A DNA stretch of 64,000 nt from Candidatus Ozemibacter sibiricus. Its GTDB lineage: Bacteria > Muiribacteriota > Ozemobacteria > Ozemobacterales > Ozemobacteraceae. A model generated the notes under the pieces. The model made no database searches. It was not told where the DNA came from and was given only the letters and a program-made list of their open reading frames with translations. The stretch covers positions 120,707 through 184,706 of the forward strand of contig QOQW01000010.1 in NCBI GenBank assembly GCA_003327425.1, read 5' to 3'. This document shows positions 8,902-19,553 of this stretch, piece after piece (the stretch's first letter is position 1; each line of letters begins with the position of its first letter). A program made the position numbers and the translations under genes.

Positions 8902-10521
8902 ATGTCTGTTCCCTTTGCATCCATGTCCGGAAGCCTGCCCCCCGACGGGCCCGCTCCCAATCCCACGGGTGGCGCCGCGCCCCAACGCGACACGCTTCCT
9001 GTGGCAGGAAGCAGCCCCAGCGCGGCCGTCACCGCGCCCGATGCCCCCGCGGCCGCGCCGGACACCCCGCCGGCCCCGGCCTATCCTCCTTTCACGTTCG
9101 ACGACCTGCCCGAGCCGCTGCGGCGAGCCGTCGCCGCGGCCGGCTGGCACGCTCCCATGCCGGTGCAGGCCCAGGTCATCCCCTGGCTGCTCGATGGTCG
9201 GGACATCATCGTGCAATCGCAGACCGGCAGCGGCAAGACCGGAGCCTTCCTGCTGCCGCTGCTGTGTCGTATCGACCCCGCCAAGCCGGTGACCCAGGCC
9301 TTGATCCTGGCTCCCACCCGTGAACTGGCTCTCCAGGTCAAGGCCGAATGCGACCGTCTGGCCGGGACGCTGGGCGTGCGGTCGGTCGCCGTCTACGGCG
9401 GCGTCGGCTACGGAGCGCAACTGCAGGCGTTCCGCGAGGGCGCGCATCTCGTGGTCGGCACCCCCGGCCGCCTGCTCGACCATCTCGGCCGCAAGAGCCT
9501 GTCGCTGCAGCATCTGCGCTACCTGGTCATCGACGAGGCCGACGAACTGCTGTCGATGGGCTTCTGGCCCGACATGCGCCGCATCCGCGCCTATTTGCCC
9601 AGGCAGCGGGTCTCGGCCATGTTCTCCGCCACCATGCCGGGCGGCGTACGCCTGATGGCCGAGGAATTCCTGCGGCAGCCCGAGTTCATCGGGCTGTCGG
9701 CCGACCATGTCCATGTCACCGAAATGGACCACGTCTACTACGTGGTCGACCCCATGCAGAAAGACCGCGTGCTGATGCGCATCCTCGAACTCGAGAATCC
9801 TGCCAGCGCCATCATCTTCTGCAACACCAAGAGCGAGGTCGAGTATCTGGCCGCCTTCCTGCGCCGCTTCGGCTATGACGTCGACCAGATCAGCGGCGAT
9901 GTCAGCCAGAAGGAGCGCGAGAACGTCATGGCCCGCCTCAAGAAGCACACGTTGCGTCTGATGGTGGCCACCGACGTCGCCGCCCGCGGCATCGACGTCA
10001 GTCACCTCGAGTATGTCTTCATCTACGATTTCCCGCCCGATTTCGAGCAGTACATCCATCGCGCCGGCCGCACCGCCCGCGCCGGCAACCGCGGCGTGGC
10101 GGTCAGCCTGGTGTCGATGGTCCAGGAGATGGATCTCAAGCGAGCGGGCAAGCGCTATGGCGTGCCGTTCATCAAGAAGAACACCCCCACCGAGGAGGAG
10201 GTGCAGGCCCGCCTGGCCGAGCGCCTGCTGGCCCGCCTCGAAGCCCGGCTGCGCGACCTCGACTCGGCCACCCGCGAACGCATGCGCGGCTTCTCCCGTC
10301 TGCTCCAGGACCTGCGCGACCATGAGCAGGGCCACGAGATGCTGTTGATGCTGCTCGACGAGACGGCCACCCGCCTGCGCCTGGAAGGGCGCCCTGAACC
10401 GCTCCCCTCCCCTGAACCCCGCGGCGCCACCGCGGCCGGCGACGAGATGCCCATGCCGGCAGGCGGCCAGGGCCGACGCGGCCACGGTCGCTCACGGCAT
10501 CGGGGCCGCCGTCGCTCTTGA
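8902..10521 (+). CDS. DEAD-box ATP-dependent RNA helicase
   Basis: Predicted 539 aa with every DEAD-box motif in order: Q-motif region FTFDDL...MPVQ, SQTGSGKTGAF (Walker A), PTRELALQV, GTPGRLLDHL, VIDEADELLSMGF (DEAD), SATMP, IIFCNTKSEV, ATDVAARGID and YIHRAGRTARAG. The N-terminus is a Pro/Ala-rich disordered stretch and the C-terminus ends in a basic Arg/Gly/His tail typical of RNA-binding extensions. It probably remodels RNA in ribosome assembly or mRNA decay. The ATG at 8902 has GGAGG 8 nt upstream. An alternative ATG at 8842 also has GGAGG 4 nt upstream but overlaps a TATAAT box, so 8902 is preferred. Confidence 0.93.
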   Translation: MSVPFASMSGSLPPDGPAPNPTGGAAPQRDTLPVAGSSPSAAVTAPDAPAAAPDTPPAPAYPPFTFDDLPEPLRRAVAAAGWHAPMPVQAQVIPWLLDGRDIIVQSQTGSGKTGAFLLPLLCRIDPAKPVTQALILAPTRELALQVKAECDRLAGTLGVRSVAVYGGVGYGAQLQAFREGAHLVVGTPGRLLDHLGRKSLSLQHLRYLVIDEADELLSMGFWPDMRRIRAYLPRQRVSAMFSATMPGGVRLMAEEFLRQPEFIGLSADHVHVTEMDHVYYVVDPMQKDRVLMRILELENPASAIIFCNTKSEVEYLAAFLRRFGYDVDQISGDVSQKERENVMARLKKHTLRLMVATDVAARGIDVSHLEYVFIYDFPPDFEQYIHRAGRTARAGNRGVAVSLVSMVQEMDLKRAGKRYGVPFIKKNTPTEEEVQARLAERLLARLEARLRDLDSATRERMRGFSRLLQDLRDHEQGHEMLLMLLDETATRLRLEGRPEPLPSPEPRGATAAGDEMPMPAGGQGRRGHGRSRHRGRRRS

Positions 10522-10935
10522 ATCACCCCCCGCGGCGTCTGCCCAGCCGGGCGGGCGCCGCGCAGGCATCGCCCCTCCGCGCCGCTCCGCCCCGGCGACC
10601 AGCCCGATGGCCAAGCGCACCGCCGGGCTGGTCGCTGCGGGCTGGTGAGACCGCCGCTGATCAGGCGCCGGTTCGCTCACCAAGGCATCTGGTGGCTTCC
10701 AATACTTGGCGGGGCAGTCGGTTCCGAGGCCCCGCCTCCACCCCTTCCCTGCCCCCAGTACCCCCCAGCGCCTGTTCTGACCGTTTCAACCAGGGTCAGG
10801 CGACCCCAAATAACGCCCTAGACCATTCTGAGAGCGCCGGGCCTTCCTTGAAGTCCTGGGGCAGCGCCTGCCATCTCCCCTTTTGTGAAGGGCCTGAAAG
10901 ATCGCGCCCTTGTGACACCTCCGTCCCCCGCAACG
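10522..10935. other. Intergenic region between convergent genes
   Basis: About 410 nt downstream of both the helicase and the methyltransferase. No gene is supported. It holds a very strong hairpin at 10595-10635, and a weaker AAGGGC/GCCCTT stem near 10886-10912 follows the methyltransferase stop on the minus strand. Confidence 0.5.
10595..10635. terminator. Perfect 12-bp inverted repeat after the helicase gene
   Basis: GCGACCAGCCCG (10595-10606) and CGGGCTGGTCGC (10624-10635) are exact inverted repeats, extendable by one G-U and one C-G pair, with a 17-nt loop. The hairpin starts 74 nt after the helicase stop, between convergent genes, with no U-tract. Likely a terminator or 3'-end stabiliser. 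Confidence 0.4.
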
Positions 10936-11538
10936 TCATTCCGGAAGCATGGCGTCTCTTCTTGGATCGAGGTTAAACAGAAACAGGTGACAATAGTTCC
11001 CCGAGGTGTCGGCCCATTGTTCGCGCCAACCCTGTCGGGCGAACATCGCCCGCATGGCTTCAGGGTCAGGTATTTCCGAGGGAGGGGGCCCTTTGTCGCG
11101 CTCCGCCTTGGTCCATTCGACGAGGCCGAGCCGGCCGTCGGCGCGCATGACTCGCCGCAACTCGGCCAGTAGCTCCTCCGGTCGTTCGAGTTCGTGGAAG
11201 ACGAAGGCCAGCAAGGCGAAATCGACCGAGTCATCCGGCAAGGGCAGCTCGCTTTCCCGTGAAGCGGCGACTTCGACGTTGGTCAGGCCGAGGTCGCGCA
11301 CCTTCTGACGGGCCCGCGCCACCGCTTCGCTCTGAGTATCGAGCGCCCAGACCATGCCGGCGGGGCCGGCCCACCGGCTCAGGATCGGCAGGTAGAACCC
11401 GGTTCCGGTCCCGATGTCGGCCAGCACCGGAGCGGGCGGCAACGTGACCTGCCGCAGGAAGAGGTCGGGATGGAAGAGCGCCAGCCGGTCAGGCTGCTCC
11501 AGGCGCTCGGCATGCTCAAGATTGAATTTGTGGGTCAT
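10936..11538 (-). CDS. Class I SAM-dependent methyltransferase
   Basis: Predicted 200 aa, the size of small Methyltransf_11/UbiE-like enzymes. The SAM-binding loop is ADIGTGTGFYLPIL, followed by the acidic VWALDTQSEAV, the D-D-S-V-D-F motif (LPDDSVDFALLAFVFHE) and LRADGRLG-type strand 5 (VMRADGRLGLVEW). The substrate is unknown. ATG at 11538 with AGGAG 6 nt upstream; a GTG one codon earlier is less well spaced. It lies 108 nt downstream of the DAHP synthase gene on the same strand and may be co-transcribed. Confidence 0.85.
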   Translation of the reverse strand: MTHKFNLEHAERLEQPDRLALFHPDLFLRQVTLPPAPVLADIGTGTGFYLPILSRWAGPAGMVWALDTQSEAVARARQKVRDLGLTNVEVAASRESELPLPDDSVDFALLAFVFHELERPEELLAELRRVMRADGRLGLVEWTKAERDKGPPPSEIPDPEAMRAMFARQGWREQWADTSGNYCHLFLFNLDPRRDAMLPE

Positions 11539-11646
11539 CACTCGCTCCTTGGCGGGGTCGACAGGTTCTCGTCCAGCTGTTGCCGACCCCCCAGCGGTCC
11601 TGATGGTCGGCGGGCCGTCTTGATCGGCTCGCGGCTCATGATTCGC

Positions 11647-12684
11647 TCAGGCCAGCGTCCGACCGAGCACACTCGCGATCCCTCGGATCTTTTCCAGCAA
11701 CGGCGGCAGCTTTTCGGGCTTGAGCGCCTGGCTGCCATCGGACAGGGCATTCTGCGGATCAGGGTGGACCTCGACCATCACGCCATCGGCCCCAGCGGCG
11801 ATGCCCGCCAGGGTCACCGCTTCGACCAGCCGCCACAAGCCGGTGGCATGGCTGGGATCGATGATGATGGGAAGATGCGACAGGTGCTTGATGGCCGGCA
11901 CGGCGTTGATGTCGAGATTGAACCGTGTGTAGGTCTCGAAGGTGCGGATGCCCCGTTCGCACAGGATGACGTTGGGATTGCCGCTGCTGAGGATGTACTC
12001 CGCCGCCATCAAGAACTCTTTGATGGTGGAACTCATGCCTCGTTTCAGCAAAACGGGCTTCTTCACCCCGCCCATGGCCTTCAGCAGGTTGAAGTTCGTC
12101 ATGTTGCGGGTGCCGATCTGCAGCACATCGGCCGTCGTCGCCACGAGATCGACTTCATGCACATCCATCACTTCGGTGACGATCAGCAGGCCCGTCTCTT
12201 CGCGCACCCGGCGCAGGATGGCCAGGCCCTCGGCCCCCAACCCCTGGAAGGAGTACGGCGAGGTGCGGGGCTTGAAGGCGCCGCCGCGAAACAGTTTGCA
12301 GCCGGCCTGCTTGACGAGGTGGGCGGTCTTGAGGGTGATCTCCTCGAACTCGACGGCGCACGGTCCGGCGATGACCTGCACCTCGCGGCCGCCGAACACC
12401 ACCGGCTCCTTCCCTTCCCCGCACGGGCCGACTTTGATCAGGCTGTTCTCGCCGCGATACTCGCGGGAGGCGAGCAGGAAGGGCTGCAGCACGGGCAGCA
12501 CCCGCTCCACGCCGGGCCAGGATTCAAAGGGCAGCTCGACGATGGGGCGCTCCTCCCCCATGACGGCGACGATGGTGCGGCGATCGTCCTCGAGGAGATG
12601 GGCTTCCAGGCCCATCTTGGCGATCTGATCGAGGATGTTCTGCTTGTGCTCGGCGGTGGCCCAGGGGGCCATGACGATGATCAT
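11647..12684 (-). CDS. aroF: 3-deoxy-7-phosphoheptulonate synthase (DAHP synthase, type I-beta)
   Basis: Predicted 345 aa. It condenses phosphoenolpyruvate and erythrose 4-phosphate in the first step of the shikimate pathway. The first ~90 residues resemble the ferredoxin-like regulatory domain of Thermotoga-type enzymes, and the barrel carries VIAGPCAVE, FKPRTSPYSFQGLG, IGTRNMTNFNLL, LLKRGMSSTIKEFL, IIIDPSHATG and MVEVHPDPQNALSDG. AAGGA lies 7 nt before the ATG. It is not part of the hut unit by function: a consensus promoter sits inside the end of hutI. Feedback sensitivity (usually Tyr or Phe) cannot be read from sequence. Confidence 0.95.
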   Translation of the reverse strand: MIIVMAPWATAEHKQNILDQIAKMGLEAHLLEDDRRTIVAVMGEERPIVELPFESWPGVERVLPVLQPFLLASREYRGENSLIKVGPCGEGKEPVVFGGREVQVIAGPCAVEFEEITLKTAHLVKQAGCKLFRGGAFKPRTSPYSFQGLGAEGLAILRRVREETGLLIVTEVMDVHEVDLVATTADVLQIGTRNMTNFNLLKAMGGVKKPVLLKRGMSSTIKEFLMAAEYILSSGNPNVILCERGIRTFETYTRFNLDINAVPAIKHLSHLPIIIDPSHATGLWRLVEAVTLAGIAAGADGVMVEVHPDPQNALSDGSQALKPEKLPPLLEKIRGIASVLGRTLA

Positions 12685-12749
12685 GGAAGCATCCTTTGCC
12701 GGCGACCGGACCGAACCCGCTGCCGCAGGCGCCCCGCCGGCCCTCTTGG

Positions 12750-12778
12750 GTTATAGCGGAATTTCCTCATCGAATCAA
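12750..12778 (-). promoter_or_regulatory. Sigma-70 promoter of aroF inside the 3' end of hutI
   Basis: Minus strand TTGATT (12773-12778), 17-nt spacer, TATAAC (12750-12755). The -35 box overlaps the hutI stop codon at 12775-12777. It gives aroF a leader of about 60 nt and transcription independent of the hut operon. Confidence 0.65.
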
Positions 12779-14040
12779 GCCTGGAAGACGGGCTGGCCGC
12801 CGATGATCACCTGGCGCACCAGATTCTGACCGGCCCGATAGCCGATCTGCCGGATGGAGGTCGCCTCGAGCAGCACGGCATCGAGCTGCCGCCCGACCTC
12901 GAGCGCCCCCAGCCGGTCGCCCTGCCCGAGCGCGTGAGCGGCATGCAGCGTGCCGGCGATCAGGGCCTCGGCCGCGGTCAGACGAAGCTGCAGCATGGCC
13001 AGCGTCTGCACGAGGCCGGCGCCCAGGAACTGGCAACTGCCGGGATTGTGGTCGGAAGCGATGGCCAGGGGCAGGCCCGCCGCGATCATGGCCCGCGCCG
13101 GGGCGTGGTGCGCCTCCATCAGGTAGGTCGAGGTGCCCGGCAGCACGGTCGGAATCACGCCGCTGCCCGCCAGCCGGGCGATGCCAGCGGGGCCGGTCAT
13201 CAACAGATGATCGGCGCTGACCGCCCCGATTTCGACGGCCAGATCGACCCCGCCCAGCACGTTGATCTCGTCGGCATGGATCTTCGGCCGCAGCCCGTGG
13301 GCCAGTCCCGCTTCGAGGATCTTGCGCGACTGGGCCACCGAGAAGGCCTTGTTCTCGGTGAAGACGTCGTTGAAGGCGGCCAGCCCGGTCTTCGCCACCT
13401 CGGGAATCCAGTCGCGGCAGATCTCGTCGACGAAGGCGTCGGGATCGGCACGGCGGTCGGCCGGCACCGCATGCGCCCCCATGAAGGTGGCGACGATCCG
13501 CACCGGCAGCTCGCGACGAAGCCGGTCGATGACCCGCAGCATCTTCAGCTCGGTCGGCAGATCGAGCCCGTAGCCGGTCTTGATCTCGATGGTGGTCGTG
13601 CCCCAGGCCAGAGCCTCGATCAACCGCGCCGCCGCCTCGTCGAACAGCTCTTCTTCCGAACGCGCACGCACGGCCTCGACGGTGCGCAGGATACCCCCGC
13701 CCGCCGCCAGGATGTCGAGGTACGGCCGCCCCTGCACCCGCATCTCGAACTCGTCGCTGCGATCGCCCGCATAGACCAGATGGGTATGGGAATCGACGAA
13801 CCCCGGCACCGCCAGCCGGCCCGCCCCGTTGACGAACCGGCAGTCGGCGGCCAGGGTCACCTCATCGGAGAGCTGGCCGGCGGGGCCGATCCAGACGATC
13901 GTCCCCGCGCGGGCGGCGATCGAGACGTGCGGCCGCTCCTCGACTTCCCAGCCGACCGGCGTTCCCTTCCCCCGGTACGGCCGGGGGAAGAGGGCCGCGG
14001 CGGCCAGATGGTGGATGACGCAATCGGCGACGGGTTTCAT
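12775..14040 (-). CDS. hutI: Imidazolonepropionase
   Basis: Predicted 421 aa, third enzyme of histidine degradation: hydrolyses 4-imidazolone-5-propionate to N-formimino-glutamate. Amidohydrolase hallmarks: metal-binding VDSHTHLVYAGDR, the substrate-binding IEIKTGYGL, the metal His in KIHADEIN, SADHLLM and the catalytic ASDHNPGSC. Length matches the family (~400-420). It is the last gene of the hut operon, 3 nt after the ftcD stop. Confidence 0.96.
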   Translation of the reverse strand: MKPVADCVIHHLAAAALFPRPYRGKGTPVGWEVEERPHVSIAARAGTIVWIGPAGQLSDEVTLAADCRFVNGAGRLAVPGFVDSHTHLVYAGDRSDEFEMRVQGRPYLDILAAGGGILRTVEAVRARSEEELFDEAAARLIEALAWGTTTIEIKTGYGLDLPTELKMLRVIDRLRRELPVRIVATFMGAHAVPADRRADPDAFVDEICRDWIPEVAKTGLAAFNDVFTENKAFSVAQSRKILEAGLAHGLRPKIHADEINVLGGVDLAVEIGAVSADHLLMTGPAGIARLAGSGVIPTVLPGTSTYLMEAHHAPARAMIAAGLPLAIASDHNPGSCQFLGAGLVQTLAMLQLRLTAAEALIAGTLHAAHALGQGDRLGALEVGRQLDAVLLEATSIRQIGYRAGQNLVRQVIIGGQPVFQA

Positions 14041-14043
14041 GGT

Positions 14044-14961
14044 CTACTTGGGCAGTTGCTGGTAGAGCACGCCGTTGATCTTGTTCTCGAGCACGCAGGC
14101 TGGCGAATAGTTCTCGCAGCGCAGGTAGAATTCGGCGGTCTCGAACAGGGCGTCCTGCGGCACCAGGCCGATGATCTCCGAACCGACCACCGGCACGCCG
14201 TAGCGCTCGGCTTCCGATTTGATCATCTCGAACACCCGGAACAACGGCGATTTCTTGTAGTTCACCATGTTCATCGAGACCTGGACGATCTTGCGCTCCT
14301 TCAGCTCGACGCCCATCGCTTTGACGTACATCAAGCCCCCGCCGATCCCGCGCACATTCTTGGCGATGGTATCGGCGATCTTGATGTCGGAGGTGCCCAG
14401 ATTGACGTTGAAGGCGATCAGCGGCATCCGCGCCCCGACCACCGAGGCCCCGGCGCTGACGTGGGGCTGGGCCGCCCCGTAGTCGGGCTTCCATTCGGGC
14501 TGCTGCATCTTGGCGGCCAGCCCTTCGAACTCGCCCTTGCGGATCTTGGCGAGGTTCTTGCGCTCAGGGTTGGGCTGACTCTCTTCGTACAGGTAGACCG
14601 GCACCCGGAACTCGTCGTAGATCATCGCTCCCACTTCTTTGCTGAGGGCGACGCAATCTTCCATGGTGACATCCTGGATGGGGACGAACGGCACGACGTC
14701 GACCGCGCCCATGCGCGGATGCTCGCCTTTGTGCTGGCGCAGGTCGATCTTCTCGAGCGCGCGCTTGTACAGCTCGCGAATGGCCGTCTTCAACGACGTC
14801 CGGTTGCCGATGAAGGTGATGACCGACCGGTTGTGGTCGGCATCGGACGAGAAATCCAGCAGGAAGCAGCCAGGGGTCTGCCGGATGGCATCGACGATGT
14901 ATTCGACCACCTCGGTCTTCTGACCTTCGCTGATATTGGGAATGCATTCGATGATTTCCAT
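14044..14961 (-). CDS. ftcD: Glutamate formimidoyltransferase
   Basis: Predicted 305 aa. Transfers the formimino group of formimino-glutamate to tetrahydrofolate, releasing glutamate. Motifs: IIECIPNISEGQ, SDADHNRSVITFIG, the folate-site run GEHPRMGAVDVVPFVP, and VNLGTSDIKIADTIAK. It is the stand-alone transferase; the cyclodeaminase domain of the bifunctional mammalian enzyme is absent and no separate cyclodeaminase gene is in the window. AAGGAG lies upstream of the ATG. The operon therefore uses the folate-conserving branch instead of HutF/HutG or HutG formiminoglutamase. Confidence 0.95.
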   Translation of the reverse strand: MEIIECIPNISEGQKTEVVEYIVDAIRQTPGCFLLDFSSDADHNRSVITFIGNRTSLKTAIRELYKRALEKIDLRQHKGEHPRMGAVDVVPFVPIQDVTMEDCVALSKEVGAMIYDEFRVPVYLYEESQPNPERKNLAKIRKGEFEGLAAKMQQPEWKPDYGAAQPHVSAGASVVGARMPLIAFNVNLGTSDIKIADTIAKNVRGIGGGLMYVKAMGVELKERKIVQVSMNMVNYKKSPLFRVFEMIKSEAERYGVPVVGSEIIGLVPQDALFETAEFYLRCENYSPACVLENKINGVLYQQLPK

Positions 14962-14996
14962 GGCGGTTCTCCTTGGTAAGGTGATGTGACGGAAGC

Positions 14997-16641
14997 TCAG
15001 AGCATCGGTATGTCGATGCGGTGGGCGCGGGCCGTCTGGATGGCCAGTTCGTAGCCGGCATCCGCGTGACGCACGACGCCCATGCCGGGATCGCTGGTCA
15101 GCACGCGGCGCAAGCGCCGCTCGGCCTCTGGCGTGCCGTCAGCGACGATGACCATGCCGGCATGGATCGAATTCCCCATGCCGACCCCGCCGCCGTGATG
15201 GACGCTGACCCAGGTGGCGCCATTGACCGCGTTGATGAGGGCATTGAGGATCGGCCAGTCGGCCACGGCATCGGAACCGTCGCGCATGCCTTCGGTCTCG
15301 CGGAACGGCGACGCCACCGAACCGGTGTCGAGGTGATCGCGGCCGATGACGATGGGCGCCTTGACCTGGCCGCTCTTGACCAGGTCGTTGAACAGCACGC
15401 CCGCCTTCTCGCGTTCGCCGTAGCCCAGCCAGCAGATGCGGGACGGCAGCCCTTGGAAATGGACCTTCTGCGACGCCTTCTCGATCCAGCGCTTGAGCGG
15501 CGCGTGGTCGGGGAACAGCCGCACGATCTCGCGGTCGGTGACCGCGATGTCGGCCGGGTCGCCCGACAGGGCCACCCAGCGGAAGGGGCCCTTCCCCTCG
15601 CAGAACAGCGGCCGGATGTAGGCCGGCACGAAGCCGGGGAAGTCGAACGCCCGCTTCAACCCGCGGTCGAAGGCCACGGTGCGGATGTTGTTGCCATAGT
15701 CGAAGGTCACCGCGCCGCCATCCATGAAGGCGAGCATGGCTTCGACGTGGGTGCGGATCGAGTCCTTGGCCCGCTCCTGGTAGCCGGCGGGATCGCTCTG
15801 CCGCAGGGCCCGGGCCGCCTCCAGCGAGAGGTCGGCCGGCACGTAGCCGTTGAGCGGGTCGTGGGCCGAGGTCTGATCGGTGACAACGTCGGGCTTGAAG
15901 CCCATCTTCACCATGCGGGGCAGCACTTCGGCGCAGTTGCCGAGCAGGCCGATCGAGAGGGGCTTCTTCGCCTTCTTCGCCTCTTCGGCCTTGGCGATGG
16001 CCTCGTCGACCGAGGTGCACATGAGATCGCAGTATCGATGGTCGATGCGGCGCTGGATGCGGGCCGGATCGACTTCGACCGCCACGCACACGCCCTCGTT
16101 CATGGTGACGGCCAGCGGCTGGGCCCCGCCCATGCCGCCCAGGCCGCCGGTCAAAGTGATGGTGCCGGCCAGGGTGCCGCCGAAATGCTTGGCGGCGACG
16201 GCGGCCAGCGTCTCGTAGGTGCCCTGCAGAATGCCCTGGGTGCCGATGTAGATCCAGGAGCCGGCCGTCATCTGGCCGTACATCATCAGCCCTTTGCGAT
16301 CGAGTTCGTGGAAGTGCTCCCAGGTGGCGAAGCGCGGCACCAGCATCGAGTTGACCAGCAGCACGCGCGGGGCGTCGGGATGGCTCTTGAACACGGCCAC
16401 CGGCTTGCCCGACTGGACGAGCAGCGTCTCATCGTGGCCCAGCCGTTTGAGCGTGGCCAGGATGGCCTCGAAGCACTCCCAGTTGCGGGCGGCTTTGCCG
16501 ATGCCGCCGTAGACGATCAGCTCTTCGGGCTTCTCGGCCACCTCGGGATCGAGGTTGTGCTGGATCATCCGGTAGGCGGCTTCCTGCAGCCACCCCCGGC
16601 ACGACAGCTGCGTCCCCCGCGGGGGATGCACGACGCGAGCT

Positions 16642-16670
<29 letters not shown>
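14997..16670 (-). CDS. hutU: Urocanate hydratase
   Basis: Predicted 557 aa, the family norm. Converts urocanate to imidazolonepropionate using tightly bound NAD+. NAD-binding [21 protein letters not shown]-like [33 protein letters not shown] and [12 protein letters not shown] are typical of the family. The ATG at 16670 is used; the coding sequence overlaps the end of hutH by 29 bp, indicating translational coupling. Confidence 0.96.
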
Positions 16671-18155
<1,485 letters not shown>

Positions 18156-18159
<4 letters not shown>

Positions 18160-18971
18160 GCAGGATCTCCTTGGGTGACAGGAACAGCGGGTGCCGCCGG
18201 ACTGGCGGCAGGAACGGCAGGGGCGGGGGCGGCGGCGACCGCCGCGCCGACCGCGCCGAAGAAGGCGCCATCGGGGTGCAAGCGGAACTCGAGGCCAAGG
18301 CAGGCGCCCAGCTCACGCGCCAGGCAGGCGGTCGCGCCGCCGCCGACCAGCCACGCCGGCGAACCGAACCCGACCCGGTGCAGCATGGCGGCCAGCCGCT
18401 CGGCCACCGCTCGGAAGACGCCCCGGGCCAGCACCCCCGGCGCCGCCCCTTCGGCCAGCCGGCCAACGATCTCGGATTCGGCGAAGACCGCGCAGGTGCT
18501 GGTGATCGGCGCCGCCTCGGCAGCCGCCAGGGCGAGAGCATCGAGTTCCGTGAAGTCGAGCCCCAGCGTGGCGGCCAGCAGCTCGAAGAATTTGCCGGTG
18601 CCGGCGGCGCAGCGGTCGTTCATCTCGAAGGCTTCGACCTGCCCGCCCGGGGCGAGCGCGATCGCTTTGGCGTCCTGGCCGCCGATGTCGACCACGGTGC
18701 GGGCCCCCGGCACCAGCACGGCGGCCCCGCGGCCGAAGGCCCGGATCTCGGTCAGCGCTTCGGCGCCGAACTGGGCGGCCGCGGCCTGGCGGGCATAGCC
18801 GGTGGCGCCCAGCCGGGCGATCTGCGCCTGCCGCGCCTCGACCCAACGGGCGATCGCCGCCCGGTCGAACGCCCAGGCCTGGAAGACCGCGCGCTCGACC
18901 ACCGTGCCCTTCTCGACCAGCACCGCTTTGGTGCGACGCGACCCCAGATCGAGGCCGAGGACGGCGGTCAT
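18156..18971 (-). CDS. BadF/BadG/HgdC-family ATPase activase (2-hydroxyacyl-CoA dehydratase activator type)
   Basis: Predicted 271 aa. The ASKHA ATPase motifs are clear: LGLDLGSRRTKAVLV (phosphate 1), VVDIGGQDAKAIAL (phosphate 2) and WLVGGGATACLARELG (adenosine). The two cysteines that bind the bridging [4Fe-4S] cluster in this family are at RCAAGTGKFFE and STCAVFAESEIVGR. Known relatives use ATP to push a low-potential electron into a 2-hydroxyacyl-CoA dehydratase or benzoyl-CoA reductase. No partner enzyme is in the window. It overlaps the ferredoxin gene by 4 bp upstream and hutH by 4 bp downstream, so it is firmly in the hut operon. The Ala/Pro-rich C-terminal tail is unusual. Confidence 0.9.
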
Positions 18972-19222
18972 GGCTTGTCTTCGAGGGGCCGGCAGCGAAT
19001 CGCCCCGACCTTGCAGGTGCGTTCGCAGACCTCGCACCCCCGGCAGTCTTCGGGCGAGGCGATCACCACCTCGCCGTCGTCCACGCGATGCAGCACGCCG
19101 GCAGGACAGACCTTGGGGCAGAACCCGCAGCGCGTGCAGACGCGACGATCGAGGGTATCGATGAAGCGAGGAATCCAGGTCTTCCCGCCTTTGGTGAGAT
19201 TGCGGAGCAGATGGCCAGCCAT
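18968..19222 (-). CDS. 2x[4Fe-4S] ferredoxin, first gene of the hut operon
   Basis: Predicted 84 aa. Two classical clusters: CTRCGFCPKVCPAGVL and CRGCEVCERTCKVGAI (CxxCxxCxxxC each). About 28 residues precede the first cluster. It is the likely electron donor to the adjacent activase, whose start it overlaps by 4 bp. The ATG at 19222 lies only 9 nt from a TATAAT box, and the intervening sequence is CCTCC-like with no Shine-Dalgarno, so a leaderless transcript is predicted. An upstream open extension has no ribosome site and would cross the promoter. Confidence 0.9.
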   Translation of the reverse strand: MAGHLLRNLTKGGKTWIPRFIDTLDRRVCTRCGFCPKVCPAGVLHRVDDGEVVIASPEDCRGCEVCERTCKVGAIRCRPLEDKP

Positions 19223-19231
19223 GACGGGAGG

Positions 19232-19240
19232 ATTATACCA
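19232..19240 (-). promoter_or_regulatory. Extended -10 promoter of the hut operon (TGG-TATAAT)
   Basis: Minus strand TGG (19238-19240) directly before a perfect TATAAT (19232-19237). A TTGTCC lies upstream but with a 22-nt gap, so the extended -10 probably dominates. The ferredoxin start codon is 9 nt downstream. Confidence 0.6.
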
Positions 19241-19324
19241 CAGCGGCCCCCTCCGCCGAGGACAAGCACCAACTCTGGAAGGCCCCAGCAAGGAGGCCTC
19301 CTCTATCCTCCCTGCCGGGCACCG

Positions 19325-19382
19325 CCAGGGGCCACCGGCCCCTGGCCCCCAGGTCGGCGCCCACCGCCCGCACGGCGGGCGG
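19325..19382. repeat. Two tandem perfect hairpins between divergent promoters
   Basis: CCAGGGGCC-ACC-GGCCCCTGG (19325-19345, 9-bp stem) is followed by CCGCCCG-CACGG-CGGGCGG (19364-19382, 7-bp stem). Both lie between the hut operon promoter and the promoter of the gene at 19554. A degenerate copy of the first hairpin is at 39998-40018. Confidence 0.45.
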
Positions 19383-19493
19383 GTCGACCGCTTCGCCTGT
19401 GATCAGACCGCTGGGCCTTGGCGGCCAGCGCCGGCGCCCACAGCATCTGCGCAGCCTCGCCACATCTTTGGAAAAAACTTTTCGCCTCTGGAA

Positions 19494-19502
19494 TGGTAGG
19501 AT
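19494..19502 (+). promoter_or_regulatory. Extended -10 promoter (TGG-TAGGAT)
   Basis: TGG immediately before TAGGAT (19497-19502), about 50 nt upstream of the exported phosphatase-fold gene. No -35 at standard spacing. Confidence 0.5.
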
Positions 19503-19553
19503 GTCAGAAGAAGCAAGTCATCCCTGGAACATGCTCGCCCCGGAGGTACCCCC